A stretch of 64,000 bases of DNA from positions 3,224,001 through 3,288,000 of the forward strand of contig NZ_CP012502.1 in NCBI RefSeq assembly GCF_001721685.1, written 5' to 3'. The notes beneath the pieces were generated by a model. The model saw only the letters and a list, made by a program, of their open reading frames with translations. It was not told the origin of the DNA and did no database searches. Positions 1-10,270 of the stretch are shown one piece after another; the first letter of the stretch is position 1, and the number at the start of each line of letters is the position of its first letter. This stretch comes from Salisediminibacterium beveridgei (GTDB taxonomy: Bacteria > Bacillota > Bacilli > Bacillales > Salisediminibacteriaceae). The translations under genes and the position numbers were made by a program.

Positions 1-1420
1 TCTTCGCATCGTCATGATCCATTGCCTTTCGGAGCACTTCAGGAAGGTTCTTCCCTGCTTTGAATGTCGTGCCTTTAACCACCAATGGGTTATAGCCATC
101 AAGCTGAATCAGACTCATAAACTGCCGGACGTTGCTGTCATGCACCCGCGGTTCGAACAAAACATCACACCGCCGGTTCTGATTCACGTCCCGGTAGTTG
201 CCGTTCCCTTGAGAATAGAATGTCGGGCTGATGGAGAAAAAGTTGTAATCCCGCTCCAGGTCGCCGTGTTTTCGGGAATACAGATAGAAAACCTGTCCCG
301 GATCCTGTCCGTATGCTTTCGGAAACCCGCCACGAAGGCCATTATCGAGGTAGTTCTGACGCGCATAGCTGTCGAAAACCGGATACGCCGTCTCGCAGGC
401 CACTGCGTTTGTCAGTTCATCCGTCACCTGAACCGCCTGTTCTTTTTTCGCCAGCATGGCATCCTTTGTAAACAGGTTCTCAACAAATGTGGCGACTTCT
501 CCTTTATGACGGCCATGGCCGATCAGAGTGAGTATCGTTACCGCTTCACCTGGTTCGAGCGTTGTCTGTACCGGTGTGAATCCGCAGGCTACCCGGTTGG
601 TGGTTTGCTGCGTTGATACGGATTGACGCTCGATTCCATTTTCGATGAAACCTTTCGGCACCTGTAAGGACGTGTCCATGCCAAAGACCGTTGACGGATC
701 GGTAACCGGTGCCACGCGCTCTTCCTGGCCGTGATTCACAACCATGGATGCGTAGAAGTTTCCTTCATGAATCTCTTTGACCTCAGCCGTGTCACCCATA
801 CTGCCTCTCAGCGTATAAAAGGCAACGTCTGCTGCTGCTTCCTCCACATCAAACCAGCTTTTCAATGTGTTTCCGAGTTCTTTGTATGCGGCATTACTGA
901 CGCCGCTCGGCATCACTTTTGGCATCCCGTCAAGGAGTTCAATCTGTTGCGGAGCGTCCGTGATGTTTTTAATCGTCACATGCCGGATCAGGCCGCCAAC
1001 CGCTTCGCCAGGGATCGTGACATAATCCACATCCATGTCAATCCCTGCTGTTTTATGCTGGTAGCGAAGTGACAACGCATTTTCCTGTACGCGCATGGAT
1101 TCAGTCACAACCGGGTTACTGGATTCCGTTGCGGAAAATGGCTCCACAAAAAACGCGCCTGATTCACCGTTAATCTTCAAAAACGTACGAAAACCCTGCT
1201 GATAAATGGTTTGATACGTTTTATCAGCGGGGTGGAATTCCATAATGGCATGGTCCTTATCCTGAATCCCGAAGGAAGCAATTCCCTGTCCGCGATTCAC
1301 ATAAAATGCCCACACTGGAATGCCTTTCTCCCCGGCAATGCCGGGGAGAAAGCTTGAAAAGGGGGCTTTATTCTGAAAGTCATCCACTTGGAATGACCTG
1401 TCCAGATTCAGTCGGTACAT
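1..1420 (-). CDS. GH161/GH94-like glycoside phosphorylase, 3' end outside window
   Basis: About 473 N-terminal residues are visible and the gene runs off the left edge. The protein opens with the FSSFLPGIAG and YVNRGQGIASFG blocks that I associate with the roughly 1100-residue proteins often named cellobiose phosphorylase, now partly placed in GH161 (beta-1,3-oligoglucan phosphorylases). Near residues 360-440 it has an HGDLERDYNFF segment. Such enzymes split beta-glucans with phosphate to give glucose 1-phosphate in the cytoplasm; there is no signal peptide. The ATG at 1420 follows an AAAGGAC ribosome site and an in-frame TAA. It lies 33 nt after the second permease gene, so it is the last visible gene of the transporter operon. 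The family placement is recalled and not searched; the catalytic half is not in the window. Confidence 0.62.
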   Translation of the reverse strand, partial: MYRLNLDRSFQVDDFQNKAPFSSFLPGIAGEKGIPVWAFYVNRGQGIASFGIQDKDHAIMEFHPADKTYQTIYQQGFRTFLKINGESGAFFVEPFSATESSNPVVTESMRVQENALSLRYQHKTAGIDMDVDYVTIPGEAVGGLIRHVTIKNITDAPQQIELLDGMPKVMPSGVSNAAYKELGNTLKSWFDVEEAAADVAFYTLRGSMGDTAEVKEIHEGNFYASMVVNHGQEERVAPVTDPSTVFGMDTSLQVPKGFIENGIERQSVSTQQTTNRVACGFTPVQTTLEPGEAVTILTLIGHGRHKGEVATFVENLFTKDAMLAKKEQAVQVTDELTNAVACETAYPVFDSYARQNYLDNGLRGGFPKAYGQDPGQVFYLYSRKHGDLERDYNFFSISPTFYSQGNGNYRDVNQNRRCDVLFEPRVHDSNVRQFMSLIQLDGYNPLVVKGTTFKAGKNLPEVLRKAMDHDDAK

Positions 1421-1453
1421 AATCAAATCGTCCTTTCCATCCAGAAAATCAAG

Positions 1454-2293
1454 TTAACTTTTGACAGCGCCGTCTGCAATACTTCTGATGAAGAGTTTGT
1501 TAAACATCAGGAATACAACAACCAGCGGCACGGTAGCCCAGAAGGTACCGGAGAGAATCATCCCGAAGTCACGGCTTCGGTCATCCATAAGAGACCGGAG
1601 TGCAACCTGAATCGTCTGGCTGGACTGGTCCTGCAGAACAACGAGCGGCCAGAGGTAGTCACCCCAAACGAACATGAATACGATGATACCAAGTGTCGCA
1701 AAGGCCGGCAGAATAACCGGTACAACGATGTTCCAGTAAATCCGGAAGTTTGAACATCCGTCGATGCGTGCAGCCTCAATAATTTCATCAGGTACAGCAC
1801 TGGCGACATATTGTCTCATCCAGAAGATCCCGAATGCGTTCATCAGACCTGGAACAATAATGGCCCGAAGATCACTTAACCAGCCGAGCTCGGTGATGAT
1901 GAAGTACGTTGGGATCAGCCCAAGCTGTGGCGGTATCATCATCGTACCGAGAATAAAGATGAACAGTACAGTCCGACCCGGAAATTGCAGTTTTGCAAAG
2001 GCAAAACCGGCGATCGAGGTTAAGAGCAATACACCAACTGTTATAGACGTTGCGACGATCAATGAATTCAACATCGTTTGAAAGAACGGAATGCTGTTTA
2101 ATACGTTTTGAAAGTTGATGACAAGCTGGTCACCTGGAAACATGACAGGTGGTGTACGGTTGATCATTTCGTTTGAGTTGGTTGCCATGACAAACATCCA
2201 GTAGAAAGGGAACAGGGATGCGAGCGAAACAATCGTCAAACCAATGTATAATAGGATTTTCGCGATGACGGTCTTTTGCGTTTCTGACTTCAT
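1454..2293 (-). CDS. ABC sugar transporter permease, MalG/LacG type
   Basis: This 279-residue inner membrane subunit of a carbohydrate (CUT1) importer has six predicted membrane segments, the first near residues 12-32. A typical EAA loop (EAARIDGCSNFRIYW, around residue 173) docks the ATPase. The ATG overlaps the stop of the upstream permease (TAATG) and is preceded by an AAGGTAGG ribosome site. With that permease and the binding protein at 3427 it forms a full importer except for the ATPase, which is absent from the window. The neighbouring phosphorylase and beta-glucosidase suggest beta-glucooligosaccharides as substrate; this is inferred from context only. Confidence 0.93.
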   Translation of the reverse strand: MKSETQKTVIAKILLYIGLTIVSLASLFPFYWMFVMATNSNEMINRTPPVMFPGDQLVINFQNVLNSIPFFQTMLNSLIVATSITVGVLLLTSIAGFAFAKLQFPGRTVLFIFILGTMMIPPQLGLIPTYFIITELGWLSDLRAIIVPGLMNAFGIFWMRQYVASAVPDEIIEAARIDGCSNFRIYWNIVVPVILPAFATLGIIVFMFVWGDYLWPLVVLQDQSSQTIQVALRSLMDDRSRDFGMILSGTFWATVPLVVVFLMFNKLFIRSIADGAVKS

Positions 2294-3267
2294 TATTTCA
2301 CACCTACCTTCTTCGACTGGCCAATCCGGTTGGCGAAGTACATATTCGAGATGGACATCACAATGATGATGAAGAAGAGCACGATAGCCGTTGCAGATGC
2401 CGTTCCGAAGAAGTTACTGACGAAGGCGTCACGGTAGAGATACAACACAACGGTAATCCCTTCTGTTCGCCCCGCTCTTCCCTGGAAGATGTGAGGCTCG
2501 GCGAAAACCTGAAGTGCACCGATCGTAGCTGTGAACACCGTGAAAATGATGAACGGCTTCAACATCGGGATCGTCACATACCAGATTTGCTGACGGACAG
2601 AAGCGCCGTCAATCTTTGCGGCTTCATACAAATCGTTCGGAATACTCTGCATACCTGCCAGATAAATAATCATGTTATACCCGACCCAGCGCCAGAAAAT
2701 CATCGTTGCAATGGCAAACTTGGTTCCCCATTCAGAACGGGTCCACGTAACCGGATCAGCACCAAACATGCCGATGAAGGAGTTCACGAGGCCTGATGCC
2801 TGGTTACTGAAGATGACACTGAACACGATCGCTACGGCTACGATGGACGTGACGTAAGGCAAAAAGATCGCAAGACGGAAAGCACTTTTCGCTTTGATCA
2901 AAACGGAGTTCAGGGCGAAGGCCAACAGCAGTGCTGCAAGAAGCTGCGGGGCTGTCCCCATCAAACCGATGATGATCGTGTTATACAAGGATTTCCAAAA
3001 AAGCGGATCATTAAAAATGATGATGAAGTTATTAAACCCGACGTATTCCATCGGACCGAGACCGTCCCAGCGGAAGAACGCCAGATAAAAACTGAACAGG
3101 ATCGGGAACAACCCGAAAACCGCAAACAAGAAATAGAATGGTGAAATAAACAGGTAACCGGATGCCATGTTCTTTTGCCTCTGTGAAAACTTACGACGCT
3201 TCGGCTCTTTCGGCGCCGTTGGCTCTCTGTCTTTTAACTCTTTGAAGCCCTCATTGGAATCAGACAT
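2293..3267 (-). CDS. ABC sugar transporter permease, MalF/LacF type
   Basis: This 324-residue membrane subunit has a charged N-terminal tail rich in Lys, Arg and Glu (residues 1-32), then six predicted membrane segments. It has the EAA loop EAAKIDGASVRQQIWY near residue 215 that contacts the ATPase. The ATG has a strong GAGGAGG ribosome site. It overlaps the next permease by one base. A strong hairpin with a T-run and a long inverted repeat separate it from the binding-protein gene upstream, so it is probably expressed at a lower level than that gene. It belongs to the CUT1 family of oligosaccharide importers. Confidence 0.93.
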   Translation of the reverse strand: MSDSNEGFKELKDREPTAPKEPKRRKFSQRQKNMASGYLFISPFYFLFAVFGLFPILFSFYLAFFRWDGLGPMEYVGFNNFIIIFNDPLFWKSLYNTIIIGLMGTAPQLLAALLLAFALNSVLIKAKSAFRLAIFLPYVTSIVAVAIVFSVIFSNQASGLVNSFIGMFGADPVTWTRSEWGTKFAIATMIFWRWVGYNMIIYLAGMQSIPNDLYEAAKIDGASVRQQIWYVTIPMLKPFIIFTVFTATIGALQVFAEPHIFQGRAGRTEGITVVLYLYRDAFVSNFFGTASATAIVLFFIIIVMSISNMYFANRIGQSKKVGVK

Positions 3268-3300
3268 ATGAATCCTCCTCTTGTGTGATAGAACTTAATT

Positions 3301-3371
3301 GGTATTGGTTTTGAAAAACAGCGTATAAGTAGTGAACTTCAAGTATCGCGTACCTTTCAAAACCAATAACC
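3301..3371 (-). repeat. Long inverted repeat between binding-protein and permease genes
   Basis: A 16-base arm GGTATTGGTTTTGAAA (3301-3316) pairs with TTTCAAAACCAATAACC (3355-3371) with one bulged base and a loop of about 38 nt. In the transcript this would give a second stem-loop just after the terminator-like hairpin at 3376-3416. It may act in mRNA processing or in tuning permease expression; this is inferred. Confidence 0.5.
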
Positions 3372-3375
3372 AGGC

Positions 3376-3416
3376 AAAAAAATTGCAGCGGGTACGATGA
3401 TTCATCATACCCGCTG
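3376..3416 (-). terminator. Intercistronic terminator-like hairpin after the binding-protein gene
   Basis: On the minus strand a 13-base stem beginning CAGCGGGTATGAT is followed by a run of seven T. It lies 10 nt after the stop of the binding-protein gene and before the permease genes. Placed inside a transporter operon it should act as a partial terminator or 3' stabiliser, keeping the binding protein in excess over the permeases. Confidence 0.8.
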
Positions 3417-3426
3417 ACAATCACCT

Positions 3427-4776
3427 TTATCGGCTGATACGCTGATCAACTCGGTTAAGGATATCTTCCCACTCTTCTTCAGGATCGATGCCATCATAGA
3501 CGTTGTCAAGACCTGCTAAGATCTCACTGTTCACGTCGCCATACATCGGTCCTTGGTAAACGTGTTCACCATCGAGTGCAGATTCTGCAAATACTTGAGC
3601 AGTTTCCTGTCCACCAAAGTAGTCACTTGTGTAATTTTGGAAATCTTCCATTTCATACACAGACGGTGTAGACGGGAAGAGGCCCATGTTGTCAAAAGCT
3701 TTCATCTGCTGTTCAGGCGCAAGGAGCCACTCCATGAACGCATACGCTTCTTCAGGGTGTTCAGTCTGGTCAGGCATTGTCATATACGATCCGCCCCAGT
3801 TTCCGCCACCTTCAGGTACCTGGATAATTCTCCATTTTGTTGCATCAGGTGCGTTGTCCTGGATAACACCTTGCATCCATGCAGGTGCCATCATGGAAGC
3901 GAAGCCGCCTTCAGCCATGCCGGATCCCCACTCAGGTGTCCACATACCAAGATTTTCAATATACCCTTGTTCAATCATGTCAGAAGTTGTCATGAAAGCA
4001 TTTCTTACATAATCTGTTGATTCAAGAATCAACTCATCTTCTTCGTTGAAGTAAGACTGCGGAGCCTGGTCACGGACTGCGTTATAAAACGTTTCCGGGT
4101 TGCCGGACATTGGCTTTCCTGTTTCTTCAAGAATTGTCGCTGCTGCTTCTTCATAGTCGTCCCATGTTTCAAGCATGGCTTCTAATTCTTCAGGCTCAGA
4201 AGGAAGGCCAGCTTCTTCAAATACGTCCGCACGATAGAACATCGCTGTCGGACCAACGTCAGTAGGAAGACCGAAGAGGAAGTCGCCATCTACGTTTTGT
4301 GCATTTTCCCAAGCCCAATCAAGATAGTCACCTTCAAGATCGCCGGCACCCATGTCAAACAGGTTTACGAATCGGTCTTGTGCGGATTTGTACCCATCCA
4401 TTTCAGATACTTCGATCAATGCAAGGTCCGGCGCACCACTGCCAGCTGAGAGCGCTGTAAACAAGTTGTTGTGGTGGTCACCCATTTCAATTTCCTGGAA
4501 GTTGATGCTGACGTCCGGGTTTTCTTCAGCATATTCTTCTGCCAGTTCCGGGTAGCCTGTTGCACCGAAGAGCCAAACGGACAATTCCACGTCTGCATCC
4601 CCGTCACCAACTTCAGTTACTTCTGCATCATCGTTTTCTTCGTTCGCTTCGCCACTCGGGCTGTCTGCATTGTCACCATCCGGGTCCACGTTGTTGTTCC
4701 CGTCGTCATTACCGCCACACGCTGCAAGCACTGCGGACATACCGATGATGCTTGTTAAATAAAGATACTTTTTCAT
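3427..4776 (-). CDS. ABC transporter sugar-binding lipoprotein (CUT1)
   Basis: This 449-residue extracellular solute-binding protein has a lipoprotein signal ending in SAVLAACGG, so the mature protein starts at the lipidated Cys. A highly acidic, Asn-rich linker of about 40 residues follows. The bacterial extracellular solute-binding fold comes next (VELSVWLFGATGY, then GDHHNNLFTALSAGSGAPD). The ATG at 4776 is chosen because GGGGG lies 8 nt upstream; a TTG two codons earlier is poorer. The protein is closely similar throughout to the orphan binding protein at 15515. It is driven by the promoter at 4969-4997, which carries LacI-type operators. The ligand is likely a beta-glucooligosaccharide, inferred from neighbours. 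Confidence 0.92.
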   Translation of the reverse strand: MKKYLYLTSIIGMSAVLAACGGNDDGNNNVDPDGDNADSPSGEANEENDDAEVTEVGDGDADVELSVWLFGATGYPELAEEYAEENPDVSINFQEIEMGDHHNNLFTALSAGSGAPDLALIEVSEMDGYKSAQDRFVNLFDMGAGDLEGDYLDWAWENAQNVDGDFLFGLPTDVGPTAMFYRADVFEEAGLPSEPEELEAMLETWDDYEEAAATILEETGKPMSGNPETFYNAVRDQAPQSYFNEEDELILESTDYVRNAFMTTSDMIEQGYIENLGMWTPEWGSGMAEGGFASMMAPAWMQGVIQDNAPDATKWRIIQVPEGGGNWGGSYMTMPDQTEHPEEAYAFMEWLLAPEQQMKAFDNMGLFPSTPSVYEMEDFQNYTSDYFGGQETAQVFAESALDGEHVYQGPMYGDVNSEILAGLDNVYDGIDPEEEWEDILNRVDQRISR

Positions 4777-4851
4777 TGTCAATCCCCCTGTGTTGAATTA
4801 GTTTACTCGAAAGCCCATTTCGTTCCCTTCATGTTTGCTTCGCCCAAACCA

Positions 4852-4865
4852 CTAAATCGGTTTCG
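4852..4865. promoter_or_regulatory. LacI-type operator A
   Basis: CTAAATCGGTTTCG is an imperfect palindrome identical to operator B, 96 bp away, and nearly identical to the sites at 6836 and 15373. It lies in the leader of the binding-protein gene. Two copies in phase on the helix could support looping by one LacI tetramer or dimer pair. The regulator is probably the LacI protein at 5656. Confidence 0.7.
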
Positions 4866-4947
4866 TTCCTGTCAAAAAAAAGACGTTTTATGATGAGTGG
4901 TAGCTCTTTCATATCCAGGTTTGGGTGGAACAAAATTTCGAAAGCAA

Positions 4948-4961
4948 CTAAATCGGTTTCG
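4948..4961. promoter_or_regulatory. LacI-type operator B at the transcription start
   Basis: CTAAATCGGTTTCG begins 8 bp downstream of the -10 box of the binding-protein promoter (minus strand), so a bound repressor would cover the transcription start. It is the same 14-mer as operator A. Confidence 0.75.
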
Positions 4962-4968
4962 TAAGGCA

Positions 4969-4997
4969 ATTGTAAGATCATTTGCTCCGAATGTCAA
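4969..4997 (-). promoter_or_regulatory. Sigma-A promoter of the binding protein-permease-phosphorylase operon
   Basis: On the minus strand TTGACA (4992-4997) is separated by exactly 17 bp from TACAAT (4969-4974). This is a near-consensus vegetative promoter, with operator B immediately downstream. The leader before the ATG at 4776 would be about 185 nt. Confidence 0.8.
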
Positions 4998-5038
4998 CGC
5001 TTTCTTGGATTTTTTTTTTCGTTTTTTTTACAATCCCT

Positions 5039-5653
5039 TTACTCACGGGCTGAAATCCGCTGTAATTTCTCCATGTTCTGAAGAATGACAACTGTCACCA
5101 GGTAACTCATAATGCTCGCGGTGAAAAATAAATGGATCACCGGTAGCTGGTAACCGGCATACAGGATTATGCCAAACGCGAGCAGTAAGGATCCGGAATA
5201 AACCGGTGACAGCATCGCAAACGTAAAAGAGGCCTTCATCAACCCCCAAAACGAACGGGATTTATAGGCAAAGATGGCTGGCGCGTAAAGCAGAAACAGA
5301 ATATACACCACCGTCAGGGCAATCAGAATCCCGAAAATGAACGTCATGAGGAAATGATCCATGCGGAGAACGATATACAAATCCGCATATAAAAAGAGTC
5401 CTGCAGCAAGCAGAATCAGCATCAAGACGTTTCCTTTAAGGAAGTTCTGCACAAAACCTTCATGGAAAACCCGGAAATCACTGCGTTCATCAGGGTCCGA
5501 AGACAAGCGGTCAAAGTGCACCTTGAAGAGTGCAATCGTTGCCGGTACGACTCCGAAAACCACTAACCCTCCGACCAGGGTGTACCCGATCCACAGCAGA
5601 TTCAGGATTGCAAAGCGCATGAGCCATTCACTGATTTGCTGAAGTTTTTCCAT
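5039..5653 (-). CDS. YesL-like DUF624 membrane protein
   Basis: This 204-residue integral membrane protein has five or so hydrophobic segments and the N-terminal WLMRFAILNLLWIGYTLVGG pattern of the DUF624 (YesL) family. These proteins occur beside carbohydrate ABC importers in Bacillota; their biochemical role is not established. It starts 2 nt after the stop of the LacI gene and is surely co-transcribed with it. The ribosome site (GGGAG) lies inside the end of lacI. The gene sits between the regulator and the transporter it presumably serves. Confidence 0.85.
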   Translation of the reverse strand: MEKLQQISEWLMRFAILNLLWIGYTLVGGLVVFGVVPATIALFKVHFDRLSSDPDERSDFRVFHEGFVQNFLKGNVLMLILLAAGLFLYADLYIVLRMDHFLMTFIFGILIALTVVYILFLLYAPAIFAYKSRSFWGLMKASFTFAMLSPVYSGSLLLAFGIILYAGYQLPVIHLFFTASIMSYLVTVVILQNMEKLQRISARE

Positions 5654-5655
5654 AT

Positions 5656-6678
5656 TCAGACACTCCCGATTTCATGACCCGTGGATTCCCGGACGATCAG
5701 ATCCGGTTCTACTTTCAATGACGTACGCTCGATATTTCCCTGAATCAGATCCTTCAGAATATAAGCTGCCATACGGCCGATTTTATCCTTGTCCTGCCTG
5801 ATGGTCGTGAGTGGCGGCTCTACATGTCTGGCCGCTGTAATGTCATCACAGCCAATGATGGCAAATTCGCGGATATCAAGTCCCTGGTCTTTGATCGCCC
5901 TCATTGCACCGATCGCCATCAAGTCGGATATCGCAAAGATTGCACGTGGTGTCCGCTCCTTTTTCAACAGTTCATTCATCTGCTTGTAGCCGCTGTCTTC
6001 GAAGAAGTCTCCGTAAACAATCCAGTCGTCCGGTGTCTGGAGGCCATATGCTTTGGCCCGCTCCCGAAACCCTTTTTCACGTTCATTTGAAATCAAGGAT
6101 GATTCCGCACCGCCAATAAAGGCAATTTCCCTCTGACCGGAGAGATAGAAGTGTTCCACAGCCAATGCCGACACCTGGTTGTTATCTGTCATGATGTAAC
6201 CGGAATGCGGTCCGTCCAATTGAATGTCCACACCGATACATGGAATATCGCTCTGGACGAGGTCATCTACCGATGGCTCTACGTGTTCCCCGCCGATGAT
6301 GATGCAGCCATCAACGTTATAATGCTGGCATCGCTGGAGATAATTCTCATCCGCTTTATGGAACTTCTCATTCGAGAAAAACAACAGATCGTACCCTTCT
6401 GCGCCCATCGTCTTTTTGAATGTGCTGACCACCTCCACAAAGAACGGGTGATTGAAGTTCGCGTTGATTTTCCCTGCGTAGATGACACCGATCACTTTCG
6501 TCACTTTTTTCACCAGCGATTGCGCCGCATAGGATGGACGGTACCCGTGCTCGTCCATAAGTGCAAGGACCCGCTCTTTTGTTTTCATGCCTACATCGTC
6601 GTAATTGTTGATGATCTTAGACACCGTAGCCTGGGAAACCCCGGCCAGTTTGGCTATTTCCTTTATCGTCATCTTCAT
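5656..6678 (-). CDS. LacI-family transcriptional regulator of the beta-glucoside locus
   Basis: This 340-residue repressor has an N-terminal LacI helix-turn-helix (TIKEIAKLAGVSQATVSKII) and a periplasmic-binding-protein-like effector domain (VIGVIYAG, then the C-terminal IIGCDDI and PPLTTIRQD blocks). The ATG at 6678 is preceded at 8 nt by AAAGGGG; a GTG 22 codons upstream (6744) would add a non-family tail. It is divergent to the GH1/ROK genes and upstream of the transporter. Operator-like palindromes of one type occur at 4852, 4948, 6757, 6836 and 15373, so it likely represses its own gene, both flanks, and perhaps the orphan binding protein. The effector is not known. Confidence 0.92.
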   Translation of the reverse strand: MKMTIKEIAKLAGVSQATVSKIINNYDDVGMKTKERVLALMDEHGYRPSYAAQSLVKKVTKVIGVIYAGKINANFNHPFFVEVVSTFKKTMGAEGYDLLFFSNEKFHKADENYLQRCQHYNVDGCIIIGGEHVEPSVDDLVQSDIPCIGVDIQLDGPHSGYIMTDNNQVSALAVEHFYLSGQREIAFIGGAESSLISNEREKGFRERAKAYGLQTPDDWIVYGDFFEDSGYKQMNELLKKERTPRAIFAISDLMAIGAMRAIKDQGLDIREFAIIGCDDITAARHVEPPLTTIRQDKDKIGRMAAYILKDLIQGNIERTSLKVEPDLIVRESTGHEIGSV

Positions 6679-6740
6679 TTCTGATGCCCCTTTGCTGATG
6701 TCATTGAGAATTGCATTGCTATCGTCATTTGTTTTCATAA

Positions 6741-8383
<1,643 letters not shown>

Positions 8384-8385
8384 CC

Positions 8386-9282
8386 ATGACGTCCACTTTG
8401 TACTTAACATTTGATATTGGCGGAACCGCCGTCAAATGGGGTCTGATTGATGCGAACGGCCAGATTCACAGCAAGGCTTCCTTTTCTTCGAATGAAGGGA
8501 GCGGTCAGGCCATTCTGAACGGGATGAATGATATCATTACGAAACAGCTGACTGACGTGAAAGGTATTGCCATATCCGCTCCGGGTTTTGTCAATCCCGA
8601 TGGGTATCTTGAATATGGTGGGGCAATTCAGGACTTTAACGACTTTCAAATGAAGCGGTATTTCGAGGAGCGCTTTGAACGGCCCATTACCATCGAAAAC
8701 GATGTGAACTGCGTTGCATTAGCCGAGCAGTGGCTTGGGAATGGTCAAGATTTGACGGATTTTATTTGCATGACGGTAGGCACCGGTATCGGAGGTGCCT
8801 TGATTCTCAACGGGCGTTTATACCGCGGTCATAACTTCCGGAGCGGTGAATTCGGTCACATGATCACTCATGGGCTTCATAAATACGAACCGATGGCCGA
8901 TGGTTTGAGTGATCAGGCCTCGATATACGTGATCCGGCGGAAGTACGCTGCGTATCAGAACCTGTCCGTGAAAGATGTCACCGGAGAGATGGTTTTCGAG
9001 GCGTATGACGGCGGGGATCCCACAGCGGTCCATATCGTCAATCAATTTTACGAGCGATTGGCCGTTGGCATTTACAACATCACCGCCATCCTGAATCCCG
9101 AGAAGATCCTCGTTGGCGGCGGCATTACGTCCCGTCCGACGTTCATTACTGAACTGCGCAACCATTTAAGCTATGTGGACCGGGCCTTCAATCCACCTGT
9201 TGAAACCTGCCACTTTCGAAATGATGCAGGCCTGATCGGTGCGATGGCCTTTCATAAATTGAGCTATCCTGGGCATCGATAA
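8386..9282 (+). CDS. ROK-family sugar or beta-glucoside kinase, zinc motif absent
   Basis: This 298-residue cytoplasmic kinase has the ATP motif FDIGGTAVKWG (residues 9-19), the catalytic-Asp block ENDVNCVALAE (about 104-114) and the glycine loop TVGTGIGGALI. The CxCGxxGCxE zinc motif of ordinary ROK glucokinases is missing: the EFGHMITHG region has no Cys cluster. BglK-type beta-glucoside kinases of similar length phosphorylate cellobiose-like sugars at O6, which would feed the phospho-beta-glucosidases here; glucokinase is the alternative. It starts 2 nt after the GH1 stop and is co-transcribed with it, ending at a strong terminator. Confidence 0.85.
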   Translation: MTSTLYLTFDIGGTAVKWGLIDANGQIHSKASFSSNEGSGQAILNGMNDIITKQLTDVKGIAISAPGFVNPDGYLEYGGAIQDFNDFQMKRYFEERFERPITIENDVNCVALAEQWLGNGQDLTDFICMTVGTGIGGALILNGRLYRGHNFRSGEFGHMITHGLHKYEPMADGLSDQASIYVIRRKYAAYQNLSVKDVTGEMVFEAYDGGDPTAVHIVNQFYERLAVGIYNITAILNPEKILVGGGITSRPTFITELRNHLSYVDRAFNPPVETCHFRNDAGLIGAMAFHKLSYPGHR

Positions 9283-9293
9283 GCAGAATAACG

Positions 9294-9336
9294 AACGACA
9301 CCACAGGGATATCCCGTCCCGGTGGTGTCGTTTTTT
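9294..9336 (+). terminator. Intrinsic terminator of the GH1-ROK operon
   Basis: An 11-bp stem AACGACACCAC/GTGGTGTCGTT is followed by six T. Confidence 0.9.
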
Positions 9337-9346
9337 CGTGCCTGAT

Positions 9347-10270
9347 TTAATTGATACGTTCAGGTAACAGGGGATGACGGAGAAATTCCTGCTCATAGCA
9401 AGTGCCATCATCCAGACAAACTTTGGTCTCGAGGCGGTCCAGGTTCGTGTGCAGTTCCAATTCTTCCACGAGTTCATTCACGTAATGCTCCAGTGTTTCC
9501 CCGTAACCAAACATCATCAGCTGATTCTCTGCAACCAGCGTCTCCACCTTAGGGAAATCCTCTACTTCAAGACTTTCCACATTGGCTTCGTTACTAAATC
9601 CGAGACCGAATAAATAGTGGTTGTTTGGCAGCCCTTCACGAAGCACTGTCATCATCTCTGTCCCACTTTCGTGCCCGGTGCGTAAGGTCGTTTCATCAAT
9701 TTGAATCGAAAATACTTCAGCCAAGTATCGCTCCTCTTCAGCGCCGGCATCAAGGGTCACAGCCCCAGCCAGGTTCAGTCGCCGGTGATCGTCCACATAG
9801 TAGTAGCCGAAAAATTGATACTGACTGCCTTCAATCATACCAAAGCGCTCGATCGTGTCCACATCCTTATCTTCACTGATGAGTTCAGTCACCAGTTCAT
9901 CGGGGCTTCCTTCCAAGACATACGTGCCGGCATTTTCTGATTCAAAGTGAAACATCCGGGCCGAGGTGTCAGGGTCATCAGGCGCTGTAATATTGACCTG
10001 TTCGCTCTGAAAGAAGATCGTTTCGTCCCTATCCGACGTTCCTTCAAGGAGCGCCCACATCACATACGCAATCACAGGAAACAACAATAGCGTCGCTGCA
10101 TAGGTCATCCCTTTACCCGGAGGCAGCCAGGAGCGCTTCGTCTTTTTATGATCATGCTCGATTTTTTCTTCCTCCTGCTTCAGCTCATGCAGGATCTGTC
10201 TGCGATTCGCCGGTGACAACGTCTCTTTTTTCCGCTTGTTCAACTCTTCTGTAATCGGATCACGTTTCAC
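9347..10270 (-). CDS. Membrane-bound anti-sigma factor for the ECF sigma at 10260
   Basis: This 307-residue protein has a charged cytoplasmic N-terminal part (1-50), one membrane segment (about 54-71) and an acidic outer domain. The outer domain ends with two Cys in VCLDDGTCYE that could form a disulfide. It overlaps the sigma gene by 11 nt, so translation is coupled; that arrangement is the main reason for the call. The usual HxxxCxxC zinc anti-sigma motif is absent, and the sigma-binding part is only the short Lys/Glu-rich N-terminal helix region. It resembles RsiX-like anti-sigmas in layout, not clearly in sequence. Confidence 0.65.
   Translation of the reverse strand: MKRDPITEELNKRKKETLSPANRRQILHELKQEEEKIEHDHKKTKRSWLPPGKGMTYAATLLLFPVIAYVMWALLEGTSDRDETIFFQSEQVNITAPDDPDTSARMFHFESENAGTYVLEGSPDELVTELISEDKDVDTIERFGMIEGSQYQFFGYYYVDDHRRLNLAGAVTLDAGAEEERYLAEVFSIQIDETTLRTGHESGTEMMTVLREGLPNNHYLFGLGFSNEANVESLEVEDFPKVETLVAENQLMMFGYGETLEHYVNELVEELELHTNLDRLETKVCLDDGTCYEQEFLRHPLLPERIN

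Noticed and set aside
14..616. Open frame of 200 codons on the plus strand
   Set aside because: It lies opposite the phosphorylase gene. The minus-strand protein has clear family blocks, a ribosome site and operon position; the plus frame has neither ribosome site nor family features.
731..1072. Open frame of 113 codons on the plus strand
   Set aside because: Shadow of the phosphorylase gene, low-complexity Cys/His/Phe-rich translation and no ribosome site.
3376..3416. Reading the hairpin as a full operon end between binding protein and permeases
   Set aside because: No promoter is evident for the permeases within the following gap, and receptor-permease operons often have a leaky hairpin here. 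I treat the genes as one operon.
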